Source: Treponema sp. UBA1233 (lineage in GTDB: Bacteria > Spirochaetota > Spirochaetia > Treponematales > Treponemataceae). Taken from it: a DNA stretch of 21,097 nt. This document shows positions 1 to 8,308 of the stretch, piece by piece. Positions within the stretch are counted from its first letter, which is position 1. Each line of letters starts with the position of its first letter. The position numbers were made by a program, and so were the translations under genes. The notes under the pieces are model-generated. The model worked only from the letters and a program-made list of their open reading frames with translations. It did not search any database and was not told the DNA's origin. The DNA is taken from NCBI GenBank assembly GCA_002309305.1, contig DBWR01000004.1, forward strand, positions 52,653-73,749. Direction: 5' to 3'.

Positions 1-554
1 ATTGTGCTCATGATACCGCTCTGGATTGGAGCATAGTCGTTGAGAGCCTTTGCCATAGGAGCAAGACAGTTTGTTGTACAAGAAGCGGCAGAGATAACTG
101 TATCTGTTGGCTTAAGAGACTTGTGGTTTACATTGTAAACGATTGTCGGGAGGTCATTTCCTGCAGGAGCAGAGATAACTACCTTGCGGGCACCAGCCTT
201 GATGTGGGCTTCTGACTTTTCCTTTGATGTGTAGAAACCTGTGCATTCAAGAACTACGTCTACCTTGTTTGCTGCCCATGGACAGTTTACGGCGTCCTTT
301 TCTGCATAAATCTTGATTTCCTTTCCGTCTACGATGATTGAGTCATCTGTTGAAGAAACTGTGTGCTTTCCTTCACCAATGCGACCCATGAAACCACCCT
401 GAGCGGTGTCATACTTCAAGAGGTGAGCAAGCATCTTTGGGCTTGTGAGGTCGTTGATTGCAACTACTTCATAACCCTCTGCGTCGAACATCTGGCGGAA
501 AGCCAGGCGACCGATACGACCAAATCCGTTAATAGCAACTCTTACATTAGCCAT
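1..554 (-). CDS. gap: Glyceraldehyde-3-phosphate dehydrogenase, N-terminal part (cut by window edge)
   Basis: Cytosolic glycolytic enzyme that converts glyceraldehyde-3-phosphate, NAD+ and phosphate to 1,3-bisphosphoglycerate. Translation of the minus strand begins MANVRVAINGFGRIGRLAFR, the NAD-binding Rossmann start of the family. It continues through a CTGFYTS segment to SAASCTTNCLAP, which holds the catalytic cysteine of the SCTTNC signature. About 184 residues are visible; the C-terminal catalytic half lies beyond base 1. The ATG at 552-554 is preceded by AGGAG at the usual distance, which fixes the start. It lies downstream of the chemoreceptor on the same strand, with a 125-base gap that probably holds its own promoter. 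No frameshift is seen in the visible part. Confidence 0.96.
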   Translation of the reverse strand, partial: MANVRVAINGFGRIGRLAFRQMFDAEGYEVVAINDLTSPKMLAHLLKYDTAQGGFMGRIGEGKHTVSSTDDSIIVDGKEIKIYAEKDAVNCPWAANKVDVVLECTGFYTSKEKSEAHIKAGARKVVISAPAGNDLPTIVYNVNHKSLKPTDTVISAASCTTNCLAPMAKALNDYAPIQSGIMST

Positions 555-591
555 AAAATTGTAACTCCTATATGTAAATAAATATAACCAT

Positions 592-620
592 AATCTAGCG
601 TTTTTTCTCAAAAAATTCAA
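592..620 (-). promoter_or_regulatory. Possible promoter for gap
   Basis: On the minus strand TTGAAT (615-620) and TAGATT (592-597) are separated by 17 nt, which would give a leader of about 30 nt containing the AGGAG site. The -10 matches the consensus at only 4 of 6 positions, and another A/T-rich -10 candidate lies closer to the gene. The rest of the 555-679 gap shows no convincing terminator for the upstream chemoreceptor gene. Confidence 0.35.
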
Positions 621-679
621 TAGTATAGCGGGTTTTCAGGCGAAATATTTGGGGCCAGAGCGCCATACCATGCCATTTT

Positions 680-2563
680 CTAGGCATCCTTGAGCTTAAA
701 CGTACCGATTTCCGCAGCAAGGGTATTGATGTCCTGCTGGTTTTTGGAAGACGACTGTGTAACCAAATCCATGGCGACGGAGATTTCCCCTACCCCTGTT
801 GAAATTGATTCCATGCTGTCGTTGATTTTCTGGGTAACGGCCGCAAGATGGGTCATTTCCTCAGCAACCTGTTCCGCCCCGGAAAGCATCTCAACGGAAG
901 AATCCTTGACGTGTACCGTAGAATCGTTGATTGCCCTCATCGCATCCAGAACCTGACGGTTACCTTCGTTCTGCTCCGTCATGGCGTTCATCACGACAAT
1001 TTCCTGTTCCTTTACGCGCTGTGCCACATCATAAATCGACTCGAATCTGGCACTGACTTCTCCAATACTCTGTGCAATTGCGGTAAGTGAGGTTGAAAGC
1101 TCCTTGAGGCTGCCCTTGATTACCTTACCCTGCTTGTTGGACTGTTCCGCAAGCTTCCTGATTTCGTCGGCAACAACGGCAAAACCCTTACCGGCTTCAC
1201 CTGCATGTGCAGATTCGATTGCGGCGTTCATGGCAAGAAGGTTTGTCTGGCTTGCTATGGTCTGGATGATGTTTGACGCTTCCATAAGGCCTGATGACTG
1301 CTTGATGACAGACTCAGAAATGGAAACTGCATTCTTAACCGCTTTCTGTCCCTCGTCGGATGCAAGACCCAGCTGGGTAACGGAATCGGCGTTTTTCTTG
1401 AGGATCTGGGTTACGGAATCAATGTTTGCAACCATCTCGTCAACGGCTGCAGAAGACTGGTTCACGCTTGCAGACTGGCTTTCTATGCTTGCGTTCAATT
1501 CGCGTATGCGTTCAAGAATCTGGGTAACCGATGCCTGTGATTCTGTAACTGCCGCACTCTGGTTCGTGATTTCGGAATTAACGTTCTGGATGTTTTTGGT
1601 GATTGTGGAAACACTGTCTCCGGCCCTGTTCATGTTCGTGGAAAGGGCACCGGCCGTCTTGATTGACGTGATGGCTGAAGACTTCATGTTGCCCAGGAGT
1701 TCTCCCATGACGTTCTGGAACATGTTGATGTTGTTCAAAAGGTCACCAAGCTCATCCCTCTGGTTCATCAGCATTGGCGGCATGTTGTAGTTCCTGTCAA
1801 CCAGCTTGGAAGTGAAGTCGTTTATCGTCTTGATTCCAATCCTAAGGGTCCTTACGACGGTAACTATGTCAAATATTGAGAAAATTCCACCCACTATAAG
1901 AAGAGGAAGCAGCCTTCCGAAAACCATTGCACGGCCATACTGCCAGTTGATTGGAACGCAGAGGACGGATACAACAGTACACAAAAGGCCCGTGATTACG
2001 CAGATGATTACGAGTGTGGTACGAAGCATTATCCGCATGACCTGAAGCCCCTTTACGGCAGGAAGCCAGCTAATGGATTTTTCCACATCAATCATGAAGC
2101 ACAAAAAGAAATATACCGCAACGGTATATGTTATGCCCGCCATGATGCAGACCCAGCAGAGGTAGGAGCTTTCACCAAAGAAATTGACGAACGTCTTTCC
2201 CTTCAATGCCGTGGCAAAATTTGTAATTCCGCCAAAAACAAGCGAAACCACAAGAGTTCCAAGAAAGGCAATGATAAAGAACCATTTTGTCGACATGAGC
2301 ACTGAACGTATGCTGTCCTCGCTTCCGTCATACCTTTCTGTCCTGCTCAGCCAAAAACGATAGAGGCAGAACGGGAAGACAATGCATAATAGACAATAAG
2401 CCGCGATAATAATCGGATTTGCAATAGTCCTTAAATATTCTTCCGTTGTAACTGCATTTATAAACAGTGCAAGGGGTCCATAAAGAAGAGGGCCAATACT
2501 GTAGCTAAGTACAAGAAATAAGTAGATTTTGGGCTCAAACTTAGCTTTTTCATTAGCAGGCAT
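680..2563 (-). CDS. Methyl-accepting chemotaxis protein with six-TM sensor region
   Basis: Chemoreceptor of 627 residues that should signal to CheA/CheW at the inner membrane. About six hydrophobic helices fill residues 10-240 (roughly 10-32, 42-66, 86-108, 130-152, 175-200 and 215-237) with only short loops, so there is no periplasmic Cache or four-helix ligand domain. A HAMP-like stretch follows (RTLRIGIK to DELGDLLNNIN), then a long cytoplasmic coiled coil. Its hairpin tip is the conserved QTNLLAMNAAIESAHAGEAG followed by KGFAVVADEIRKLAEQS. No CheR-binding pentapeptide is seen at the C-terminus (FKLKDA). The ATG at 2561-2563 is chosen because GGAGG lies 5 nt upstream; a TTG four codons earlier is in frame but overlaps that site. 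It is transcribed divergently from parE. The ligand cannot be told from sequence. Confidence 0.94.
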   Translation of the reverse strand: MPANEKAKFEPKIYLFLVLSYSIGPLLYGPLALFINAVTTEEYLRTIANPIIIAAYCLLCIVFPFCLYRFWLSRTERYDGSEDSIRSVLMSTKWFFIIAFLGTLVVSLVFGGITNFATALKGKTFVNFFGESSYLCWVCIMAGITYTVAVYFFLCFMIDVEKSISWLPAVKGLQVMRIMLRTTLVIICVITGLLCTVVSVLCVPINWQYGRAMVFGRLLPLLIVGGIFSIFDIVTVVRTLRIGIKTINDFTSKLVDRNYNMPPMLMNQRDELGDLLNNINMFQNVMGELLGNMKSSAITSIKTAGALSTNMNRAGDSVSTITKNIQNVNSEITNQSAAVTESQASVTQILERIRELNASIESQSASVNQSSAAVDEMVANIDSVTQILKKNADSVTQLGLASDEGQKAVKNAVSISESVIKQSSGLMEASNIIQTIASQTNLLAMNAAIESAHAGEAGKGFAVVADEIRKLAEQSNKQGKVIKGSLKELSTSLTAIAQSIGEVSARFESIYDVAQRVKEQEIVVMNAMTEQNEGNRQVLDAMRAINDSTVHVKDSSVEMLSGAEQVAEEMTHLAAVTQKINDSMESISTGVGEISVAMDLVTQSSSKNQQDINTLAAEIGTFKLKDA

Positions 2564-2566
2564 ATA

Positions 2567-2573
2567 TTCCTCC
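2567..2573 (-). promoter_or_regulatory. Ribosome binding site deciding the chemoreceptor start
   Basis: GGAGGAA on the minus strand, with the GGAGG core ending 5 nt before the ATG at 2563. It excludes the in-frame TTG just upstream as the initiator. Confidence 0.8.
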
Positions 2574-2601
2574 AATATTTAATAAATACCTATATCCATC
2601 T

Positions 2602-2607
2602 ATTATA
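2602..2607 (-). promoter_or_regulatory. -10 element of the chemoreceptor promoter
   Basis: A perfect TATAAT on the minus strand, placing transcription start about 32 nt before the ATG. The -35 position at 17 nt spacing reads TAGATT, which is weak. No sigma-28-type element (TAAA, 15 nt, GCCGATAA) is visible, so flagellar-sigma control is not supported. Confidence 0.5.
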
Positions 2608-2688
2608 TACCCAAACTGAATAAAAATCTATAGTGAAATCCTATTTATGTATCAAATAAATGCATCTTGCGAATTGAAACTTCAACAC

Positions 2689-2717
2689 TGGACAGAATAT
2701 TTGACTTATTATATAAT
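2689..2717 (+). promoter_or_regulatory. Strong sigma-70-type promoter of the parE-parC operon
   Basis: TGGACA at 2689-2694 and a perfect TATAAT at 2712-2717 are separated by exactly 17 nt. Transcription would begin about 7 nt downstream, at or next to the ATG at 2725. This supports a leaderless parE mRNA and argues against the in-frame ATGs at 2647 and 2716, which lie upstream of or inside the promoter. Confidence 0.65.
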
Positions 2718-2724
2718 GAAAGTT

Positions 2725-4680
2725 ATGGGTGGAAAAATTGAAAAAAAGACCGTAAAAGGTTCTAAAACCAAGACCGCTGCAAAGACGGCGGCAAAAAAAA
2801 CTGTTGCAAAATCAGCTCCTGCAAAAACTCAAGCGAAAAAAACTACGGCCGCACCAAAAAAGGCTGCAAAGGTTTACGACGAGTCACAGATCAAGCATCT
2901 TGACGCACTTGAGCACATCAGGCTTCGTTCCGGAATGTACATCGGTCGTCTGGGTGACGGCTCAAACCAGAATGACGGTATCTATGTCCTCTTAAAGGAA
3001 GTCGTGGACAATGCTGTAGACGAATTCATCATGGGCTACGGCAAGCGCATAGACGTTGAGGTCAAGGACAACCGTGTAAAGGTACGCGATTACGGACGTG
3101 GAATTCCTCTGGGCAAGGTAGTTGAATGTGTAAGCGAAATCAACACCGGAGCAAAATACAACGATGACGTATTCCAGTTTTCAGTTGGAATGAACGGTGT
3201 CGGTACCAAGGCTGTAAACGCGCTCTCTTCATATTTCCGTGTCGTCTCAGTCCGCAAGGGTGAATGTACGGAAGCCATATTTGAACGCGGCAAGCTCCAG
3301 TCACAGAGGACCGGAAAGCTCAAGGCAAAGCAGCCCGACGGAACATATTTTGAATTTGAACCGGACACTTCGGTTTTCGGAAAATATAAATTCAACATGG
3401 AATTTGTTGAAAAGAGGATGTGGAACTACGCCTACCTGAACACGGGGCTTACACTCAGGCTCAACGGGCAGGACTACAAGAGCGAAAACGGACTCTTTGA
3501 CCTCCTGAACAAGGAAATCGAAGACACCAGCCTCTACCCCATCGGAAGCTATCAGGGCGACCACTTGAAATTCGCATTCACGCATACAAACGCATACGGC
3601 GAGACATATTTTTCTTTTGTAAACGGCCAGTACACGGCAGACGGTGGAACCCACCTCAACGCATTCAAGGAAGGCCTTGTCAGAAGCCTCAACGAATTCT
3701 ACGGTGCAAGCTACAAGGCGGAAGACGTACGCGAAGGACTTACCGCAGCACTTCTGGTAAAGATAAAGGACCCTGTTTTTGAAAGCCAGACAAAGAACAA
3801 GCTCGGCAACACGGACATCAGGGCATGGATTGTTGGAGAAGTTCAGTCAGGACTCAACGACTGGCTCCACAGAAACCCAGAGGCCGCAAAAAAGATTCAG
3901 GAAAAAATCGAGACAAACCAGAAGCTCAGGACGGAACTCAGCGCCGTAAAGACAAAGGCAAAGGAAGCCGCAAAGAAAATCAGCATTCAGATTCCAAAGC
4001 TCAAGGACTGCCGCTATCACGTACAGGACGGACCAAAGGGCGAAAATTCAATGATTTTCATAACCGAGGGACAGTCTGCATCCGGAACCATGACCCACTC
4101 AAGGAACTCCGACTACCAGGCAATCTTCTCCCTGCGCGGAAAACCTGAAAACATGTACGGCAAAAAGCAGACCGAAATCTACAAGAACGACGAGCTTTAC
4201 CAGCTGATGATGGCTTTGGGAATTGAAAACGACGTTGAAAACCTCAAGTATGCGAAAATCGTAATCGCAACCGATGCCGATAACGACGGATTCCACATCA
4301 GGAACCTTGTGCTCACATTCTTCCTGGGATATTTCGAAGAGCTTGTCACCAGCGGACGCGTGTTCATACTGGAAACACCCCTTTTCCGTGTGCGCAACAA
4401 AAAGGAAAACATCTACTGCTACAGCGAGGAAGAGCGTGATGCGGCCATAGAAAGGCTCGGTTCATCTGCAGAAACCTCACGATTCAAGGGTCTTGGAGAA
4501 ATCAACGGTGATGAGTTCAAGGAATTCATCTCTCCCGAAACCATGCACCTTACACCGGTAGAAATCAGCCAGCTCAAGGCGGTTCCAAAACTGCTCGCAT
4601 TCTACATGGGCAAAAACACCCCCGAGCGAAGGCAGTTCATCGAGCAGCACCTGCTTTCAAATGCGGACATCGACGCATAG
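2725..4680 (+). CDS. parE: DNA topoisomerase IV subunit B (type IIA, ATPase subunit)
   Basis: ATPase/TOPRIM subunit of topoisomerase IV, which decatenates and relaxes DNA together with the next gene. From the ATG at 2725 it has 651 residues. The GHKL ATPase shows EVVDNAVDEF (92-101), DYGRGIP (122-128) and GMNGVGTKAVNALS (from about 155). QTKNKLGN carries the transducer lysine. TOPRIM has EGQSASG (448-454) and DADNDG (517-522), and the C-terminus has RFKGLGEIN. SLRGKPENMYGK resembles Bacteroidetes ParE as I recall it. Residues 4-49 form a Lys/Ala/Thr-rich tail. The start is chosen from the promoter geometry; in-frame ATGs at 2647 and 2716 have no Shine-Dalgarno site and an A/T-rich, non-coding look. 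Calling it GyrB is less likely because its partner lacks a GyrA box. Confidence 0.9.
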   Translation: MGGKIEKKTVKGSKTKTAAKTAAKKTVAKSAPAKTQAKKTTAAPKKAAKVYDESQIKHLDALEHIRLRSGMYIGRLGDGSNQNDGIYVLLKEVVDNAVDEFIMGYGKRIDVEVKDNRVKVRDYGRGIPLGKVVECVSEINTGAKYNDDVFQFSVGMNGVGTKAVNALSSYFRVVSVRKGECTEAIFERGKLQSQRTGKLKAKQPDGTYFEFEPDTSVFGKYKFNMEFVEKRMWNYAYLNTGLTLRLNGQDYKSENGLFDLLNKEIEDTSLYPIGSYQGDHLKFAFTHTNAYGETYFSFVNGQYTADGGTHLNAFKEGLVRSLNEFYGASYKAEDVREGLTAALLVKIKDPVFESQTKNKLGNTDIRAWIVGEVQSGLNDWLHRNPEAAKKIQEKIETNQKLRTELSAVKTKAKEAAKKISIQIPKLKDCRYHVQDGPKGENSMIFITEGQSASGTMTHSRNSDYQAIFSLRGKPENMYGKKQTEIYKNDELYQLMMALGIENDVENLKYAKIVIATDADNDGFHIRNLVLTFFLGYFEELVTSGRVFILETPLFRVRNKKENIYCYSEEERDAAIERLGSSAETSRFKGLGEINGDEFKEFISPETMHLTPVEISQLKAVPKLLAFYMGKNTPERRQFIEQHLLSNADIDA

Positions 4681-4701
4681 AAAACGACGGAGAATTGAAA
4701 T

Positions 4702-6660
4702 ATGGCATACGTTAAAAATCTGTTTGACAAAAACTTTATTGAATATGCAAGCTACGTAATCCGCGACAGGGCAATCCCTGATCTGGAGGACGGACTCAAA
4801 CCCGTACAAAGGCGCATCATGCACACCCTGTTCAACATGGACGACGGAAGGTTCCAGAAGGCCGCAAACGTTGTGGGACGCTGCATGATGTACCATCCAC
4901 ACGGAGACGCTTCAATCGGCGGTGCGCTGGTAGTCCTTGCAAACAAGGGCTTCATTCCAAACGACAAGGTTGGCCTCTTTATAGAAAAGCAGGGAAACTT
5001 CGGCAATGTGTTTACTGGAGACGAGGCATCTGCATCACGTTACATTGAATGCCGCGTGCGTCCTATTGCAAAGGACATCTTCGTGACAAATCCTGAGGTA
5101 ACCCACTACATTCCCAACTACGACGGAAGAAGCACGGAGCCGGAAGTCTACAGGGCAAAGATACCGGTAGTCCTTCTTGTTGGTGCGGAAGGAATCGCGG
5201 TCGGCATGAGCACAAAGATTCTGCCGTACAACCTCAAGGAAGTTCTGGAAGCGGAAATCAAGGCCCTCAAGGGAGAAAAATTCAAGATTTATCCCGACGT
5301 TCAGACAGGCGGCCTCATTGACGTAAGCGGATACAACGACGGCAACGGAAAAATCGTATCAAGGGCAAAGCTTGACCTGTCCGACGACAAGCGCATTGTC
5401 ATAACCGAACTCCCTGTTGACACAAACGCACAGGAACTCAAGAAATCAATTGACGATGCATTCAAGGCAGGAAGGTTAAAGATAAGTTCCGTCCAGGACC
5501 TTACCACAAACAAATGCCATATCGAAATAAAGCTTCCGCGCGGTGTGTATGCCAAGGATGTTGAAAAAGCCCTTTACGCATACACAGACTGTGAGAAGTC
5601 AATCAACTGTCAGATGCTTGTCATAAAGGACAACATGCCAACAGTGATGACCGCCACGGAAATAATCAGCTACTATTCAAAAAAACTTACTGCAATCATC
5701 AAGGACGAGCTTACATTCGAGCAGGGAAAACTTACAGAGGAACTCCATGCCCGTACTCTTGAGCGCATCTTCATCGAGGAAAGAATCTATAAGAAAATCG
5801 AGCAGATGAAAACCGCCGAGGCAGTCAACCAGGCTGTAAAGAAGGGATTTGTTCCGTTCAAGTCTGAGCTGATCCGCCCTGTAAGCGACGAGGATGTAGA
5901 ACGCCTCTTGAAGATTCCGATCCGCCGCATCTCACTCTTTGACATAAACAAGAACAAGGACCAGGTGGAGGCAATCAACAAGCAGCTCAAGGACATAAAG
6001 AAAAAGCTCAAGAACCTGACCCAGTGCGCCATCGATTATCTTGGAACCATGCTCACGAAATTCCGTCCGGAAGAATTTGAAAGGCACACCAAGATTGCAT
6101 CATTCACTGCAGTTGACGTAAAGGAAGTTGCAAGACGCGACACACCACTGCGCTACGACGACAAGGGTTATCTTGGAATCGCCGTCAACGGTGGTACGGA
6201 AATAATCAGGGTCACACCGTTCGACCGCATCTTCATCATGCGCCACAGCGGAATCTATACTGTATGCGACGTTCCCGACAAGCTTTTTGTGGACACCGGA
6301 ATGTGGTACTGCAACTACGCCGAAAAGGAAATCATCAACAACGTGCTCTTTACGGTAATCTACCGCGATCCAAAGACAAAGTGCTGCTTCATCAAGAAAT
6401 GCCGCATCCCGAGCTGGATAATGAACCGCGACTACCTGATTGTTCCGGACGGCATGGAAGTACTGCACATAGACACCAGGGAAAAATTCAGCTTCACGCT
6501 GCACTACGTAAAGAAACCAAGAATCAAGGTCAAGGAAGAGACGTTCAATTCTGCAGATTATGAGGAAAAGGGACACAAGGCTCAGGGCGTAAGGTTAAGC
6601 CTGCACGAGACGGCTTCCGTAGAAGTAGAGTCTTCCGACACTCAGCTTAGCCTCCTGTAA
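4702..6660 (+). CDS. parC: DNA topoisomerase IV subunit A (type IIA, DNA-cleaving subunit)
   Basis: Breakage-reunion subunit that pairs with ParE; 652 residues. The N-terminus has the winged-helix signature IPDLEDGLKPVQRRIMHTLF and HPHGDASIGGALVV. The catalytic tyrosine is Y114 in SASRYIE. YDGRSTEPE and GIAVGMSTKILPYNL follow, as in all family members. A coiled-coil gate region spans about 330-460. The C-terminal domain is short and has no GyrA box (QRRGGKG), so this is topoisomerase IV rather than gyrase; its layout, with a late GVRLS motif, resembles Bacteroidetes ParC. It starts 22 nt after parE with a GGAG upstream, clearly in the same operon. At the quinolone-contact positions it has Ala70 and Gly74. 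Confidence 0.92.
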   Translation: MAYVKNLFDKNFIEYASYVIRDRAIPDLEDGLKPVQRRIMHTLFNMDDGRFQKAANVVGRCMMYHPHGDASIGGALVVLANKGFIPNDKVGLFIEKQGNFGNVFTGDEASASRYIECRVRPIAKDIFVTNPEVTHYIPNYDGRSTEPEVYRAKIPVVLLVGAEGIAVGMSTKILPYNLKEVLEAEIKALKGEKFKIYPDVQTGGLIDVSGYNDGNGKIVSRAKLDLSDDKRIVITELPVDTNAQELKKSIDDAFKAGRLKISSVQDLTTNKCHIEIKLPRGVYAKDVEKALYAYTDCEKSINCQMLVIKDNMPTVMTATEIISYYSKKLTAIIKDELTFEQGKLTEELHARTLERIFIEERIYKKIEQMKTAEAVNQAVKKGFVPFKSELIRPVSDEDVERLLKIPIRRISLFDINKNKDQVEAINKQLKDIKKKLKNLTQCAIDYLGTMLTKFRPEEFERHTKIASFTAVDVKEVARRDTPLRYDDKGYLGIAVNGGTEIIRVTPFDRIFIMRHSGIYTVCDVPDKLFVDTGMWYCNYAEKEIINNVLFTVIYRDPKTKCCFIKKCRIPSWIMNRDYLIVPDGMEVLHIDTREKFSFTLHYVKKPRIKVKEETFNSADYEEKGHKAQGVRLSLHETASVEVESSDTQLSLL

Positions 6661-6685
6661 GAATTGGAAAAACACGAGGGAAACA

Positions 6686-7705
6686 ATGGAAGGGAAAAAG
6701 ACAATCAAGCCGGACTATAAGATCATGAGGATGATACTGAACCAGTGCCTCAGGAGGAATCAAAACAGCCTTCTCTTTACGGTTCTCATCTACATCCTGC
6801 TGTCCACTATGGCAAGTACCCTTCCCGCCATGATTTCCAACATGATTCTCGGGAATTCAGTTTCCTTCGGACTGCTGCTTATTGCCATCCTTCTTTTGTT
6901 TGCGGGAATCATCATCACACAGTACCTGTCTTACGGCAAGGATGTGATTGTGGCCCGCATGGTGGAAAAAAAACACATCACCATCGGCTACCTCTTTAAC
7001 GGTTTCAGGGACAAGACAAGGCGCATCATCAAGGCATCACTGCTTTTCATGCTCATATTCATGGGCATTGGAATCATCTGCCTCATTGTGGCAATACCCT
7101 TTTTTGCATCCGCTTTCTTAAAGGACAACAACATTGACATGGATGTAATACAGCGTATACTGACGGTTTTCAATATAGCATATACAATCGTCGCACTGCT
7201 TGCATCGTTTCCATTCATCTTTACATGGATATTGCTATACAGGATGCCGGAAGCTTCGGTTCTTAAATGTTTCGGAATGAGTGCCGGTCTTGTATTCAGC
7301 CAGTTTTTCCGGATACTGGGATTTTTAATCTACAGCTCATGGAAACAGCTCATTGCACTGGCAATACTTGTTCCCCTGGAGTTCTTAATTCAGGGAACGG
7401 GCATTTCAAAAATTGGAATGGGAGCAAGCCTTTTTTCCATCATCATTTCCGTATCAAAAATCGTTGCCATGTTCAATGCCATGATGAGGGTATTCCTTGC
7501 GGTTCCGATCTACCTCTTTTCCATGACGGGGGTACTTCAGATTCACCTTTCCGAATACACACCCCAAAGCCAGCCGACAACAGCAGAGCCGACAGAACCA
7601 GAGCAGGCCCAAACAGAACAGAATGCCCCTCAAGCTGCAGCTGAATCACAAGAGACACCCGAGGAAAGCCAGACGGACAATGCGGAGACACCCTCAGAGT
7701 CATGA
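6686..7705 (+). CDS. Multi-pass membrane protein with acidic Pro/Gln-rich tail, function unknown
   Basis: Protein of 339 residues with about six hydrophobic segments (near 28-50, 58-80, 116-140, 160-185, 200-226 and 238-275). A loop reading KKHITIGYLFNGFRDKTRR lies between segments 2 and 3. That loop and the overall layout recall DUF975/glycerophosphodiester-phosphodiesterase membrane-domain proteins, but the match is from memory and weak. Residues 282-339 are a low-complexity tail of Glu, Gln, Pro, Thr and Ala, probably disordered and cytoplasmic. It starts 25 nt after parC with GAGGG upstream, and its stop overlaps the next start as ATGA, so it is part of the parE-parC operon and translationally coupled to the IMPACT gene. 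No enzymatic motif is visible. Confidence 0.8.
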   Translation: MEGKKTIKPDYKIMRMILNQCLRRNQNSLLFTVLIYILLSTMASTLPAMISNMILGNSVSFGLLLIAILLLFAGIIITQYLSYGKDVIVARMVEKKHITIGYLFNGFRDKTRRIIKASLLFMLIFMGIGIICLIVAIPFFASAFLKDNNIDMDVIQRILTVFNIAYTIVALLASFPFIFTWILLYRMPEASVLKCFGMSAGLVFSQFFRILGFLIYSSWKQLIALAILVPLEFLIQGTGISKIGMGASLFSIIISVSKIVAMFNAMMRVFLAVPIYLFSMTGVLQIHLSEYTPQSQPTTAEPTEPEQAQTEQNAPQAAAESQETPEESQTDNAETPSES

Positions 7706-8295
7706 AAGTCCTTGTCAGGGAAAACACAGCGGAAATAAACGTAAAGAACTCACGCTTCATCGCAGAGGCATTTATAATCGAAAGCCAGGCAGAGGCAAGG
7801 GAAAAACTCCACGACCAGAAAAAGCGCTATCCTGATGCAAGCCATGTATGCCATTGTTTTGTCTGCGGAAAAGACGGTCAAACCAACGGCATGAGCGACG
7901 ACGGTGAACCATCGGGAACTGCGGGAAGGCCCATGCTGGACGTTCTTAAAGGCAGCGGAATTACAAACATACTGATTACTGTGACCCGCTATTTCGGTGG
8001 AACCCTCCTTGGAACTGGCGGACTTGTACATGCATATTCTGATTCCGTAAAGGAAGTCCTTTCTACATGCCAGACTGAGGAACTAGTTGAAAAAAGCACC
8101 TTTAGCTTTACCGCAGACTACCACGACTATCAGGCAATCAAGAGGCTTTTCGAGTCATTCAACATTGAAAACATTCAGGAAAACTACAGCGATTCAATTA
8201 ACGTAAGCGGAAAAATACATAAAATTCAGGCGGAAAGCTTCGCATCCCAGATAAAGGATATCTCAAAGGGTAAAATCACTGTAAAAGTTGAATAA
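7702..8295 (+). CDS. yigZ: YigZ/IMPACT family protein (UPF0029)
   Basis: Protein of 197 residues matching the YigZ/IMPACT fold: an N-terminal domain with NSRFIAEAF, YPDASHVCHCFV, DDGEPSGTAGRPML and the signature TRYFGGTLLGTGGLVHAYSD, then a small ferredoxin-like C-terminal domain (SFTADYHDYQAIKRLFE onward). Eukaryotic IMPACT regulates Gcn2 signalling; the role of the bacterial proteins is not settled, although a link to translation or ribosomes is suspected. The start codon overlaps the membrane-protein stop (ATGA), which indicates translational coupling. It is the last gene of the operon and ends 13 nt before the end of the convergent deaminase gene. Confidence 0.92.
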   Translation: MKVLVRENTAEINVKNSRFIAEAFIIESQAEAREKLHDQKKRYPDASHVCHCFVCGKDGQTNGMSDDGEPSGTAGRPMLDVLKGSGITNILITVTRYFGGTLLGTGGLVHAYSDSVKEVLSTCQTEELVEKSTFSFTADYHDYQAIKRLFESFNIENIQENYSDSINVSGKIHKIQAESFASQIKDISKGKITVKVE

Positions 8296-8308
8296 ATGAT
8301 TTGATTTT

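Noticed and set aside
600..680. Terminator after the chemoreceptor gene
   Set aside because: Only a 4-bp GGCG/CGCC pairing with a long loop is seen and no T-tract follows it on the minus strand.
1104..1790. Open frame of 228 codons on the plus strand inside the chemoreceptor gene
   Set aside because: It is antisense to a well-supported coiled-coil signalling domain; its composition mirrors the opposite strand and it has no recognisable motif or ribosome binding site.
2647..2724. 26-codon N-terminal extension of parE from ATG 2647
   Set aside because: It contains the TGGACA/TATAAT promoter, lacks a Shine-Dalgarno site and its residues look like translated A/T-rich intergenic DNA. It remains possible if another promoter (TATAGT at 2629-2634) is used.
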